NCBI GenBank assembly: GCA_964370095.1
Contig: CAYJHJ010000010.1
Span: 1 to 44,593, forward strand
Direction: 5' to 3'
DNA from: CAYJAZ01 sp964370095
GTDB taxonomy: Bacteria > Desulfobacterota > Desulfovibrionia > Desulfovibrionales > Desulfovibrionaceae
Length of the DNA: 44,593 bases
Part shown: positions 33,324-41,490 of the stretch, one piece after another
Position numbering within the stretch: position 1 is the stretch's first letter
How the letters are laid out: every line of letters starts with the position of its first letter
Program-made: the position numbers and the translations under genes
Notes under the pieces: generated by a model
The model's input: the letters and a program-made list of their open reading frames with translations, nothing else
Told to the model about the DNA's origin: nothing
Database searches by the model: none

Positions 33324-34622
33324 ATGAAAACAAAACTTTTTGCCTTAGTAGATGCAAATAATTTTTATGCTTCCTGCGAGAAGATTTTCCGTCCGGATTT
33401 AGCTGATAAAGCCCTTGTCGTTCTATCAAATAATGATGGCTGTATTGTTGCGCGTTCAAAAGAGGCAAAAGCCTTGGGCATAGGAATGGCGGATCCATAT
33501 TTCAAAGTAAAAGAATTTTTAGAAAAAAATGATGTTTCAGTATTTTCATCAAATTATGCTTTATACGGTGATATTTCACAAAGAATTATCAGCATTTTAG
33601 AAGATTTTTGCCCGTCTGTCGATCAATATTCCATTGATGAAGCCTTTTTAAACTTTGATGAAACCTTGCTTGCCAATGCCAAAGAATTAGTTTTTGCAAT
33701 AAGGCAAAGAATTATGCAGTGGGTGGGAATTCAAGTTTCTATTGGCTTGGGGCAAACAAGAACATTATCTAAACTTGCGAATTATCTTGCAAAAAAATCA
33801 CAAGGCATTTACTATCTTGATATAAATGATAAAAATTTTGATTTATATTTAGAAAAAATTCCTGTTGAAGAAGTTTGGGGCATAGGAAGAAAATCTTCAA
33901 AAAAACTTAGAATTGAAGGGATACGTACAGCCTTAGATTTCAAAAATGCCGATGAACAGTGGGTAAAAAAAAATCTTACCACAACAGGCTGGAACACACT
34001 TTTAGAGCTTAAAGGTATTCAAGCCTGCGAAATTACTGCACTTCAAACAGATGCAAGCACTATACGTAAAAGCCTTGTTTGTTCTCGTTCATTTCCTAAA
34101 AGAATCTATGAAATCAATGAATTAGAAGAAGCCCTTTCAAGTTTTGCTTCTAATGCCGCCCAGCGCTTGAGAAATGAAGATTTGCTAGCCGGCGGCATTG
34201 AAATCAGCATGCGAACTTCAAAACATTCGCAAGATGAATTTTATGCACCCGCCATACAGTTCATTTTTTACGAACCAACCGATGACACTCGAACCTTCCT
34301 AAAAGCTGCTATAGAAGGCCTAAAAGAGATATATCGCCCCCATTATGGATATGCTAAAGCAGGAATAATGCTTTTTGATATAAGGCATAAAAATAATTAT
34401 CAGCCTTCTCTTCTGCTTTATTCTGAGGAAAATGAAAAAAATAAAATCAAATCAAATTCTTTAATGACAACACTTGATACTATTAACACTAAATTCGGGA
34501 ATAAAAGCATTTATTTTGCCTCAGATGGAAAAAAAGAGGCTTTATGGCATATGAAGCAAGAAAATAAATCTCAAGGCTATACAAGCTCTTGGAGTGAACT
34601 GGCAAAAGCATTCTGCAAGTAA
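33324..34622 (+). CDS. umuC: UmuC-type Y-family DNA polymerase (Pol V catalytic subunit)
   Basis: A 432-aa Y-family polymerase of full length. Catalytic carboxylates are in ALVDANNFYASCE (Asp10) and QYSIDEAFLNF (Asp105, Glu106). The helix-hairpin-helix VWGIGRKSSKKL, the little finger domain and the UmuC-specific C-terminal part (LMTTLDTINTKFG) are all present. It carries out error-prone lesion bypass with UmuD'. It is the second gene of the umuDC operon and is convergent with the histidine phosphatase gene, stop codons 5 bp apart. Confidence 0.93.
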   Translation: MKTKLFALVDANNFYASCEKIFRPDLADKALVVLSNNDGCIVARSKEAKALGIGMADPYFKVKEFLEKNDVSVFSSNYALYGDISQRIISILEDFCPSVDQYSIDEAFLNFDETLLANAKELVFAIRQRIMQWVGIQVSIGLGQTRTLSKLANYLAKKSQGIYYLDINDKNFDLYLEKIPVEEVWGIGRKSSKKLRIEGIRTALDFKNADEQWVKKNLTTTGWNTLLELKGIQACEITALQTDASTIRKSLVCSRSFPKRIYEINELEEALSSFASNAAQRLRNEDLLAGGIEISMRTSKHSQDEFYAPAIQFIFYEPTDDTRTFLKAAIEGLKEIYRPHYGYAKAGIMLFDIRHKNNYQPSLLLYSEENEKNKIKSNSLMTTLDTINTKFGNKSIYFASDGKKEALWHMKQENKSQGYTSSWSELAKAFCK

Positions 34623-34627
34623 TTACA

Positions 34628-35263
34628 TTATAAAATGGGGCAATCTTTTCTTTCTATATATTTTATATCATTCACACTTTTACCAAGTTCTAAGACATTC
34701 AAACATGCGTAATCTTGTGAAATTTCAAGAATTTTATCCTTTGATAAAGAAAAAATTTCAGCAAGCAAAATTCTGTTCACAGCTTGATGAGAAACTATTA
34801 GAATATTTTTTTCTTCTTTGTCATTTTCTTGTTCAAAAGAGAGTAAGTCATTACAAATATTTGTAAAAGCAGGTAAAACTCTTTGTTCTAAATCAAAAAA
34901 ACTTTCACCGAAAGGCGGTGCAGCAGAATAAAAATCTTCACCTCTTTTCTTCCAATCTAAACTATAGTGTTGTTTTACTTCTTCTTTTTTCATTCCTTCC
35001 CAAAGCCCCAAAGAAATTTCACAAAAATCATCTATTATTTCAAATTTATTATTCACTTGATTATCTGTTATTATTTCAGCGGCTTGCTTAGTTCTTTGTA
35101 AAGGACTTACAAATATTTTATCAAAAAAAATATCTTTAAAATATTCTTTCCAATAAAGTGCTTGCTTTTCACCCTTTATAGATAAAGGCATATCCTTTCT
35201 GCCTATCATAGTTTTTTTTGTGTCTATATGCGGATGTCGCAATAAATAAATAGTATATTTCAT
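34628..35263 (-). CDS. Histidine phosphatase (CobC/PhoE-like)
   Basis: A 211-aa histidine phosphatase superfamily member. The N-terminal motif reads YLLRHPHID, with Arg9-His10 and proline in place of the usual glycine of RHG. Other conserved parts are VSPLQRTKQAAEI, the glutamate in FGESFFDLEQRV and the second histidine in VSHQAVNRILLA. It is the last gene of the molybdenum-enzyme operon, 9 bp after the nucleotidyltransferase/HD gene. The substrate may be a phosphorylated nucleotide or cofactor intermediate, analogous to alpha-ribazole phosphate for CobC; this is inference from position. Confidence 0.82.
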   Translation of the reverse strand: MKYTIYLLRHPHIDTKKTMIGRKDMPLSIKGEKQALYWKEYFKDIFFDKIFVSPLQRTKQAAEIITDNQVNNKFEIIDDFCEISLGLWEGMKKEEVKQHYSLDWKKRGEDFYSAAPPFGESFFDLEQRVLPAFTNICNDLLSFEQENDKEEKNILIVSHQAVNRILLAEIFSLSKDKILEISQDYACLNVLELGKSVNDIKYIERKDCPIL

Positions 35264-35272
35264 CTCTTTCTT

Positions 35273-36586
35273 CTATAAATACTGCTGAAATTCTTGATGA
35301 AATTCTTCTTCAAAGGCATGCCCTGTTTTTGCATCAACAACATCCACAGCTTTTTTGCCACACTTTTTTTCATACCAAGCAAGCACGCGATTAAACACCT
35401 TTATTCTTTCCTCTAAGGCAGCTATTGCCAAGGGTTCATCTTTAAATCTTTCGCGCACTCTGTTAAATCTTTTTTCAGGGCTCACAAATTCATCACCTGC
35501 ATAATATCTATCAGCTATATAGACACAAACACAGGCATAAAAACAAGAAATATCTTCGACACCCTCTTCATAAATAAGTGATGAAAATTTTTCTAAATCA
35601 GAGTATTCCAAGCCCATTTGTTCCAAAATGCTTTTTGATAAATCCATATGAGTGCCAACAGGGCAAGCAAGTTTTTGGTACAGCATTGAATTTAAAAGCT
35701 TTTCGCCTTTTTGAGGATGCTCTTTTTCATTCTTTTTTATATCGTGTAAAAGCCCTGCAATTAAAGCAAATTGCGGCTTTATTGCCTCATTATTTAAAGC
35801 TAAAGCAAGGCGAAAAGCCCCTAAAGCAACCTTTATGGAGTGTTTGATAGTTATCTCAGAAAGTTCTTGTTTTTTCATTAATTCTAAAGATTCTTTAAAA
35901 GACAAAAGCTCCCTATTCAAAGTAAAACCTAAAAACTTCAAAGCTTTTTCGTGCTCTTCATCAGTATCAATGTCTGATAAAATTCCTTCATCAATTAAGT
36001 CAATCCTAACAGATTTTGCCATAAAAGGTGCAAGATAACCACGAAGCCCATCATCACCCGTATATTCAACAATAGGCTCAAAGTGATCTCTGCCTATGAG
36101 AGGCGGATGCCCACTCAAATTATTAAAGTATGGAATAAAAATGTCATCACTTGAACAATTATTATAAAGAGATATCATCTCTTTAATGCTTTGAGAACGA
36201 ACTAAAGAAGCATCTACAGGCAGAAGAAAAGCAGCATCAAAATCTTCTTCATAACAGCATAACGTTGAAAAAGCCGCTTGAATTGAACTAAACATTCCTT
36301 TATCAAAGCCATAGTTTAAAACAAAATAAATATTTGACTCAGTGCCATCTTGAAAACCGTAATGCTCTAAAATTGCGTGGGAAATTTTTTCAAGCTCATA
36401 GCCAAGAACAACAAAAATATCTCTCACCCCTGCTTTTTTAAATGCTTCAATGGCTGATATAATCATGTGCTGATCACGCCCAAAGGGCAAAAGAGCTTTA
36501 ATTCCTTTCGTCATTCGTGAAGAATAACCGGCTGACAAAACAATGCCTGCAATTTTCTTACTTGAGTCTAACTTACTGAAATCCAT
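35273..36586 (-). CDS. MocA-like nucleotidyltransferase fused to HD domain (DVU_1551-type)
   Basis: A 437-aa two-domain protein. Residues 12 to about 215 are a MobA/MocA-like NTP transferase: IVLSAGYSSRMTKGIKALLPF, FLLPVDASLVR and LSGHPPLIG, the latter as in CTP:molybdopterin cytidylyltransferase. The C-terminal part has an HD phosphohydrolase core (HSIKVALGAFRLALAL, LLHDIKKNEKEHP). Expected role: adding CMP to molybdopterin for the aldehyde oxidoreductase encoded at the head of the operon. The HD half might hydrolyse a nucleotide by-product. The start codon abuts the stop of xdhC. The family name DVU_1551 NTP transferase is recalled, not looked up. Confidence 0.83.
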   Translation of the reverse strand: MDFSKLDSSKKIAGIVLSAGYSSRMTKGIKALLPFGRDQHMIISAIEAFKKAGVRDIFVVLGYELEKISHAILEHYGFQDGTESNIYFVLNYGFDKGMFSSIQAAFSTLCCYEEDFDAAFLLPVDASLVRSQSIKEMISLYNNCSSDDIFIPYFNNLSGHPPLIGRDHFEPIVEYTGDDGLRGYLAPFMAKSVRIDLIDEGILSDIDTDEEHEKALKFLGFTLNRELLSFKESLELMKKQELSEITIKHSIKVALGAFRLALALNNEAIKPQFALIAGLLHDIKKNEKEHPQKGEKLLNSMLYQKLACPVGTHMDLSKSILEQMGLEYSDLEKFSSLIYEEGVEDISCFYACVCVYIADRYYAGDEFVSPEKRFNRVRERFKDEPLAIAALEERIKVFNRVLAWYEKKCGKKAVDVVDAKTGHAFEEEFHQEFQQYL

Positions 36587-37726
36587 TTACAATACACCTG
36601 CTCTCCACTGTATTAATTCAGCAGAAATACTGATTGCAATTTCTTCGGGTGTTTGTGCACCAATGCTAATTCCTATAGGGGAATGGATTTTTTCAAAATC
36701 TTCTGCTTTATAGCCATTTTCTAGCAAGAAATCATAAGTGCTTTTTCTTTTTGTTTTGCTGCCAATCATCCCAAGATAGCCTGGGTTTTTTGTCAAAGCG
36801 GCAGCAAGGGCATCTCTATCACGGGCATGCCCTCTTGTAAGGATTACAATACCGTCTTGACTATCAATTACTGCTTCATCTAAATATTGCTTAACAGCAC
36901 TTTCCTCAAGCGAAGATAACACTATAGTTGTAGCATTTGGAAATCTTTCTTGATTTGCAAATTCCTCCCTGTCGTCTAAAACAATTGTTCTAAAGCCAAG
37001 ATAAGAAGTGATTTTTGCTAATTCGCAGGAAACATGCCCTGCGCCAAAAAAATGAAGGGTAAATTTCTTCTCAAATTTTTCAAAAATATATTCACAAGAT
37101 CCCAAAGCAAGATTTTTGATTGTTTTGAAAGAATTATTAAAATCTATATGGCTTTGAACTTCTGCTGATATATTTTCAATGCCTATGTCTTTATATTTAC
37201 TTTTATTAGAATAAAGAAGTGATTTTGCAAGCTTTAGCTCAATCTTTTCGCCATGAGCCACATTATTCAAGTTTGCATTCTCTAAAGTTTGAAGCTCAGC
37301 TTCTTTAGCTTCGATTTTTGCAATATAAAGACTTGGAATTCCATTATATTCTGCTTCATAAAGAGATTTATAGATAGTTAGATTTTCTTTCGTCGGTGGA
37401 ATATAGTTCACAAGCAGGCGCAAATCACCCCCACAAACCATATCCATATCAGTTGGCTTTTCACTTCCTTTCAGACTAAAATAAGTAAGAAAAGCAATAT
37501 CTTCTGTTTTATCTTTGTTCATGCTATACATTGAATGAGCTAAATTAATAGCTTGTGCCTCATAAAGCCCGCCGCCTATTGTTCCTGCTATGCTTTTATC
37601 ACTTCTGACAAGCATTTTTGCACCTGCTGTTCTGGGGGTTGAGCCATGATGTTCGATAATAGTAACTTCAACAATGGCCTCATTTCTTTCAAGACTTTCA
37701 AATAATATTTTATTTAGAATATTCAT
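36587..37726 (-). CDS. XdhC-family molybdenum enzyme maturation protein
   Basis: A 379-aa XdhC/CoxI-type protein. The N-terminal XdhC_CoxI domain has HHGSTPRTAGAKMLV and AGTIGGGLYEAQAI. The C-terminal Rossmann domain has HFFGAGHVSCELAKI, VLDDREEFANQERFP, TRGHARDRDALAAAL and YLGMIGSKTKRK. XdhC proteins bind molybdenum cofactor, support its sulfuration and insert it into xanthine-dehydrogenase-family enzymes. The aldehyde oxidoreductase in the same operon is its natural client. A middle segment of about 60 residues (about 140-205) between the two domains is longer than I expect. GGAG precedes the start. Confidence 0.87.
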   Translation of the reverse strand: MNILNKILFESLERNEAIVEVTIIEHHGSTPRTAGAKMLVRSDKSIAGTIGGGLYEAQAINLAHSMYSMNKDKTEDIAFLTYFSLKGSEKPTDMDMVCGGDLRLLVNYIPPTKENLTIYKSLYEAEYNGIPSLYIAKIEAKEAELQTLENANLNNVAHGEKIELKLAKSLLYSNKSKYKDIGIENISAEVQSHIDFNNSFKTIKNLALGSCEYIFEKFEKKFTLHFFGAGHVSCELAKITSYLGFRTIVLDDREEFANQERFPNATTIVLSSLEESAVKQYLDEAVIDSQDGIVILTRGHARDRDALAAALTKNPGYLGMIGSKTKRKSTYDFLLENGYKAEDFEKIHSPIGISIGAQTPEEIAISISAELIQWRAGVL

Positions 37727-37747
37727 ATAAACTCCTTATATATTAAG

Positions 37748-39409
37748 CTAATCAATTTTTCCGCTCAATGTACGTATTGATTTTTTCGCAGTAACAATAT
37801 TTAATTTTTTTTTATTCTCTTCAGCTTTTATCAAAATATCAAAGTTATCTTGAGTAGAACATTCCTTTAATGAATTTTCAAGTCCAATTTGTGATAAAAT
37901 ATTTTTTCTAAATATTTCAATATATTCAGACATGGTGCAGAAATGAAAAAAATTAATTTTTTTCTCATTATTTACTATAGTTTCATCAATCTTTTTATTA
38001 TTAAAAACATTTAAAGAAAAAACTTTTGCAAAATCTTTTTTCATATCCTGCAAAATCAAGTCCTTATCATTTTCCTCAAGAAAGTCTATGCCAATCAAAA
38101 GAATATTCTCAGTGCTTATTTTATCAGTAAAAACACAAAGGTCAAAATCATTGACTTTTATTTTACTATATCTATAAAAAAAGTCTTGAAATTCAGCAAG
38201 ATGTATAAAGTTTTCTTTATCAATTTCAACACCTTGACTAATTCTTCCATAAACTTCAATATTTGGCAACAAAGAAGCACAAGAACATTTTTGAGGCACA
38301 ATTCTTCCTCTATCACCTGTTCTATAGCGAATAAGTGGCATCGCCTCTCTGGTGAGAGTGGTAATAACAATCTCTCCAAAAAGTCCATCCTCAACTGGAT
38401 TTAAGTTTTCATCAATAATTTCAACATATAAATCCAAAGCTCGCAAATGTAATGCCTTATGCTCCATGCACTCAACAGCACCAGCAAAGCCAAATTCAGT
38501 TATTCCATAATGGTTAAAAACTTCGCAAGAAAGATTTTGAGAAAGTTCATATTTCAAAGCCTTTGATGCAGTATCACCACTTAGTAAAACTTTTTTAATA
38601 CAGTGGCTTATCTTATTTTTTGCTATATAAGAAGAAATATTTAAAATGTGCCAAGGAATTGCAACAACACAAGTTGCCTCAAAGTTTTTTAATTCATGTG
38701 CAATTTGTTTATAATCAGTTGTAAAACCTATAATTTTACAGGGAATATTCAATCTTTCCATAGCAATAGAAAATAAATGCCCAATGCTGCCAACTCGCTC
38801 GCCTGACATTAGAAGTGCAACTCTATCTTCCTGATTTTTCAATAGATATTGCATTCCGAAAAAAAAGAATTGAATAGTACTTTCAAAATCTTTGTCTGAA
38901 CAAAAAATTCTTTTCTTATGATGGCTGCCCAAACTCGTGCCGGAAGTTTCAACACTTACCACCCCCTCAATTTCATCTTGGGCAATAGCAAGAAACTTCA
39001 TATTATCCGCCACAATATCAGCAGCTTGCGTAAAGGGAACTTTATGAAGAAAAGTTTTTGCTTTGTTGATTATTTCATTTTGCTCTATTAATTTATCTTC
39101 TGTAATAGTCTTTAATTGTGCATATTCAAAAGAAGAATCGATATCTAACGCACTATAGTACAGAGTATTGTTTTTTGCATAATCAAAAATATTGATTAAA
39201 GCCTCATATTGCCATAAAGAAAGATATTTTTCAAATTCTAAAGGTAAGCTTATTTTTACTGTATAATAATTTTCTAAAAAAAATTTTACTTTTAAATCGA
39301 GTCCATATGCGTAAATATCTTGTAGATTATATTTTGCTAAAGGCAAGTTTGGAATATCTTTATAACTTTCAAAATATTTTTCAAAAAAATCTTTCATACA
39401 TTCCCACAT
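37748..39409 (-). CDS. Phenylacetate-CoA-ligase-like AMP-forming protein (DVU_1553-type)
   Basis: A 553-aa member of the adenylate-forming superfamily, closest in layout to phenylacetate-CoA ligases. The ATP loop is VSVETSGTSLGSHHKK, followed by LLMSGERVGSIGHLFS, NHYGITEFGFAGAVEC and IRYRTGDRGRIV. It presumably adenylates a carboxylate, perhaps to form an acyl-CoA from the acid produced by the aldehyde oxidoreductase; this is inference. The start overlaps the stop of trsS by one base (TAATG arrangement); an internal ATG at 39397 is an alternative. The C-terminal 150 residues are Lys/Asn-rich and less conserved. The name DVU_1553 family is from memory. Confidence 0.8.
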   Translation of the reverse strand: MWECMKDFFEKYFESYKDIPNLPLAKYNLQDIYAYGLDLKVKFFLENYYTVKISLPLEFEKYLSLWQYEALINIFDYAKNNTLYYSALDIDSSFEYAQLKTITEDKLIEQNEIINKAKTFLHKVPFTQAADIVADNMKFLAIAQDEIEGVVSVETSGTSLGSHHKKRIFCSDKDFESTIQFFFFGMQYLLKNQEDRVALLMSGERVGSIGHLFSIAMERLNIPCKIIGFTTDYKQIAHELKNFEATCVVAIPWHILNISSYIAKNKISHCIKKVLLSGDTASKALKYELSQNLSCEVFNHYGITEFGFAGAVECMEHKALHLRALDLYVEIIDENLNPVEDGLFGEIVITTLTREAMPLIRYRTGDRGRIVPQKCSCASLLPNIEVYGRISQGVEIDKENFIHLAEFQDFFYRYSKIKVNDFDLCVFTDKISTENILLIGIDFLEENDKDLILQDMKKDFAKVFSLNVFNNKKIDETIVNNEKKINFFHFCTMSEYIEIFRKNILSQIGLENSLKECSTQDNFDILIKAEENKKKLNIVTAKKSIRTLSGKID

Positions 39410-40752
39410 TAGCGATAGAGCGATTTTCCGTCAGCAGAAGTTAGATTATACGCACAAAAAGGAATAAGCCCTTCTTTGCCATCAAAAATATGAACACAAC
39501 AATTTTGTAAGCGTTCTAAATCAAGCGTATAAGCGTCTTGAAAAGCCATACAAGAAACACTGAAGGTTTTTGCCCTTGCCTTTTTTATAAATTCATCAAA
39601 GGCATCTAATTTATAATTTTCTAAATTTTTATTATTTGTTTCAATAGCTTCAATGCTACTCCATGTTTTCTTGATGGTTTCTATGCTTCGTTTTGGTGCA
39701 TCATCTTTTTCCATCGGCTCACACCCACAATCAGAAGCTTGCTGATGTATATATTCAAGGTCTTGATTTTCTTTTACAAAATATCTGCAGTGAAAAGAGC
39801 ATAAGCTATGTTCACAAGAAGAAGGCAAGGCATCTTCAATTTTTATTCTCTCTTTGCTTTGCTTTGAAAGTTTTTGAATAACTTCCGGTAAAGTAATATG
39901 TTTTTTATTTTTTGCAAAGGCGTTTCTTCCTGAAAAAGTCATTGGCTGAAAATGAATACCGCGGATATATGGAAATCTTTGAAGAGCAAAATCTAATAAT
40001 TCACCCATATTATAGTCATTTACACCTTCAACTACAGTAGAAACCAACACGACACCAAGGTCAGCATTTTTACAATTTTCAATAGCCTTTTCTTTTATTG
40101 CCTGCAAAGCTTTACCGCGTATTGCTTGATGAATTTCATCTAGGGTTCCGTCAAATTGCAGAAAAACCCATGATAAACCGGCACTTTTTAAATTTTTTGC
40201 AAATTCAGCATCTTCTGCCAGTAAAATCCCATTTGTATTGAGTTGAACAGCAGAAAATAAAGGGCTTGCATATCTTATAAGTTCAAACAATTGCGGATAA
40301 AGGGTTGGTTCTCCGCCTGATAACTGTAAAATTGCTGAAGAAGCTTTTTTATGCAGAAAGTCTATCTGCTTTTTTACTTCATTGAATGGTTGAAATTTAT
40401 TTTTAGTATTTTTTTTTGAATCAGCAAAACATACAGGACAATTAAGATTACATTCTTCACACAATTCCAACAAAACTGTACAGGTTTTTTGGCTGTGGTT
40501 TGAACAAAGCCCGCATGTATGAGGGCAGTCTAAATGCTTTAAAACACCTTGTTTTACTTTATCTTTTAAAATTGCATTTTTCTCAATCCATTTTGTATAA
40601 TGAGGCAAACCACGCCAGATTGCTTCTTGAAAGATCCCGTGCTCTGAACATTCTTTATGAATTTGAATTTCTTCGTCTGTTTCTACTATGTCCGCAGAAA
40701 TATTTTTTAAACACCTTGGGCATACTGAACGTGTTTTTCCTATGACTTGCAT
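39409..40752 (-). CDS. trsS: Radical SAM protein TrsS
   Basis: A 447-aa radical SAM enzyme that fits what I recall of TrsS, a (seleno)protein found beside molybdenum aldehyde oxidoreductases. An N-terminal zinc-ribbon-like start (CPRCLKN) is followed by CPHTCGLCSNH, the cluster motif CNLNCPVC in LELCEECNLNCPVCFAD and QLSGGEPTLYP. A cysteine-rich region SSCEHSLCSFHC lies later, with further cysteines in DCGCEP and near the end (NCCVHIF). No in-frame TGA is present, so this is a cysteine form. The N-terminal layout resembles tetraether-synthase-like radical SAM proteins. Reaction unknown. It is coupled to the next gene by a one-base overlap. Confidence 0.8.
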   Translation of the reverse strand: MQVIGKTRSVCPRCLKNISADIVETDEEIQIHKECSEHGIFQEAIWRGLPHYTKWIEKNAILKDKVKQGVLKHLDCPHTCGLCSNHSQKTCTVLLELCEECNLNCPVCFADSKKNTKNKFQPFNEVKKQIDFLHKKASSAILQLSGGEPTLYPQLFELIRYASPLFSAVQLNTNGILLAEDAEFAKNLKSAGLSWVFLQFDGTLDEIHQAIRGKALQAIKEKAIENCKNADLGVVLVSTVVEGVNDYNMGELLDFALQRFPYIRGIHFQPMTFSGRNAFAKNKKHITLPEVIQKLSKQSKERIKIEDALPSSCEHSLCSFHCRYFVKENQDLEYIHQQASDCGCEPMEKDDAPKRSIETIKKTWSSIEAIETNNKNLENYKLDAFDEFIKKARAKTFSVSCMAFQDAYTLDLERLQNCCVHIFDGKEGLIPFCAYNLTSADGKSLYR

Positions 40753-40768
40753 ACTACACTCAAATATT

Positions 40769-41245
40769 TTAGTTGCTTGCAGGAAGTTCGTAAGGATCTA
40801 TTCCATATTCGGAAAGCAAAGATAGGCATTTTTCCCAAACCTTTGCAACAATAATTCCGCAATTTTCGCCACCCATTTTTCTTTCAGGGCAAGGCATACC
40901 ATCAGTAGGAACACAATTTGCTATTCCCAAAAGTTCATCGCAAGTAAGATATTGAAATTCTTTCTGAAACCAAGTATTTAAATCGTCCCAAAGCATTTGC
41001 TCTTCTTTTTTTGCAACTTCAAAATCGTTTCCCTTTGCTGTATACATTGAGAGTAAGCAGTAGCCACCAATAAGAGCTCCACAAGTTTTTCCTGTATCTG
41101 CAATACCTTGCGACAAAGCACTTAATGCTCGCACAAGCATTTCATTTTCTTCGCCTAAAAGCCTAAGCGTGCCAATCATCACGATTTGAGCACAAGTATA
41201 CCCCTTACTTCCAAGCTCTAAAGCTAAAATCTGGCTGTCTGTCAT
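40769..41245 (-). CDS. C_GCxxG_C_C family protein (DVU_1555-type)
   Basis: A 158-aa small redox or metal-binding protein of the C_GCxxG_C_C family. Cysteines lie at 18 (GYTCAQ), 55 (GKTCGALIGG) and 63 (GYCLL), followed by a cluster CDELLGIANC, MPCPERKMGGENCG and a later cysteine near the C-terminus. The motif is a variant in which the alanine of GCA is replaced. No signal peptide. GGAGGATAA before the ATG is a strong ribosome binding site. In the related D. vulgaris locus I recall a methyltransferase gene between this and the CxxC protein; here only 23 bp separate them. Confidence 0.8.
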   Translation of the reverse strand: MTDSQILALELGSKGYTCAQIVMIGTLRLLGEENEMLVRALSALSQGIADTGKTCGALIGGYCLLSMYTAKGNDFEVAKKEEQMLWDDLNTWFQKEFQYLTCDELLGIANCVPTDGMPCPERKMGGENCGIIVAKVWEKCLSLLSEYGIDPYELPASN

Positions 41246-41268
41246 TTATCCTCCGTCTACAAAACACC

Positions 41269-41481
41269 TTACTTATCTTCAAGTATTCCTTCAACTTCCT
41301 TCATCTTGCCCATTGCAAGTTCAGGCGGAATAAAGGTGAAACCGCATTGCCTGCAACGTGGAAGCTCTACTTGAAAAGCACCGCCCATATATTTGATATC
41401 TACTGGCAAAATTTCAAGTTCTGATTTGCATTGTTGGCATCTATAGCCTTGAGCTGTTATATCTTTAAGTTCTGCTTTCAT
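41269..41481 (-). CDS. Small two-CxxC zinc-ribbon/redox protein (DVU_1557-type)
   Basis: A 70-aa protein with two CxxC pairs, CQQC (residues 15-18) and CRQC (about 40-43), separated by a beta-rich stretch (ILPVDIKYMGGAFQVELP). This is a typical zinc-ribbon or rubredoxin-like knuckle layout. It follows the large Fe-S/CCG protein by 9 bp and precedes the C_GCxxG_C_C gene. I recall the family name DVU_1557 redox protein. It may carry metal or electrons within the operon's system; its role is unknown. AAGGAT precedes the ATG. Confidence 0.78.
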   Translation of the reverse strand: MKAELKDITAQGYRCQQCKSELEILPVDIKYMGGAFQVELPRCRQCGFTFIPPELAMGKMKEVEGILEDK

Positions 41482-41490
41482 AATTTATCC

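Noticed and set aside
39409..40752. Selenocysteine-containing TrsS
   Set aside because: No in-frame TGA occurs in the coding region; cysteines occupy the likely positions.
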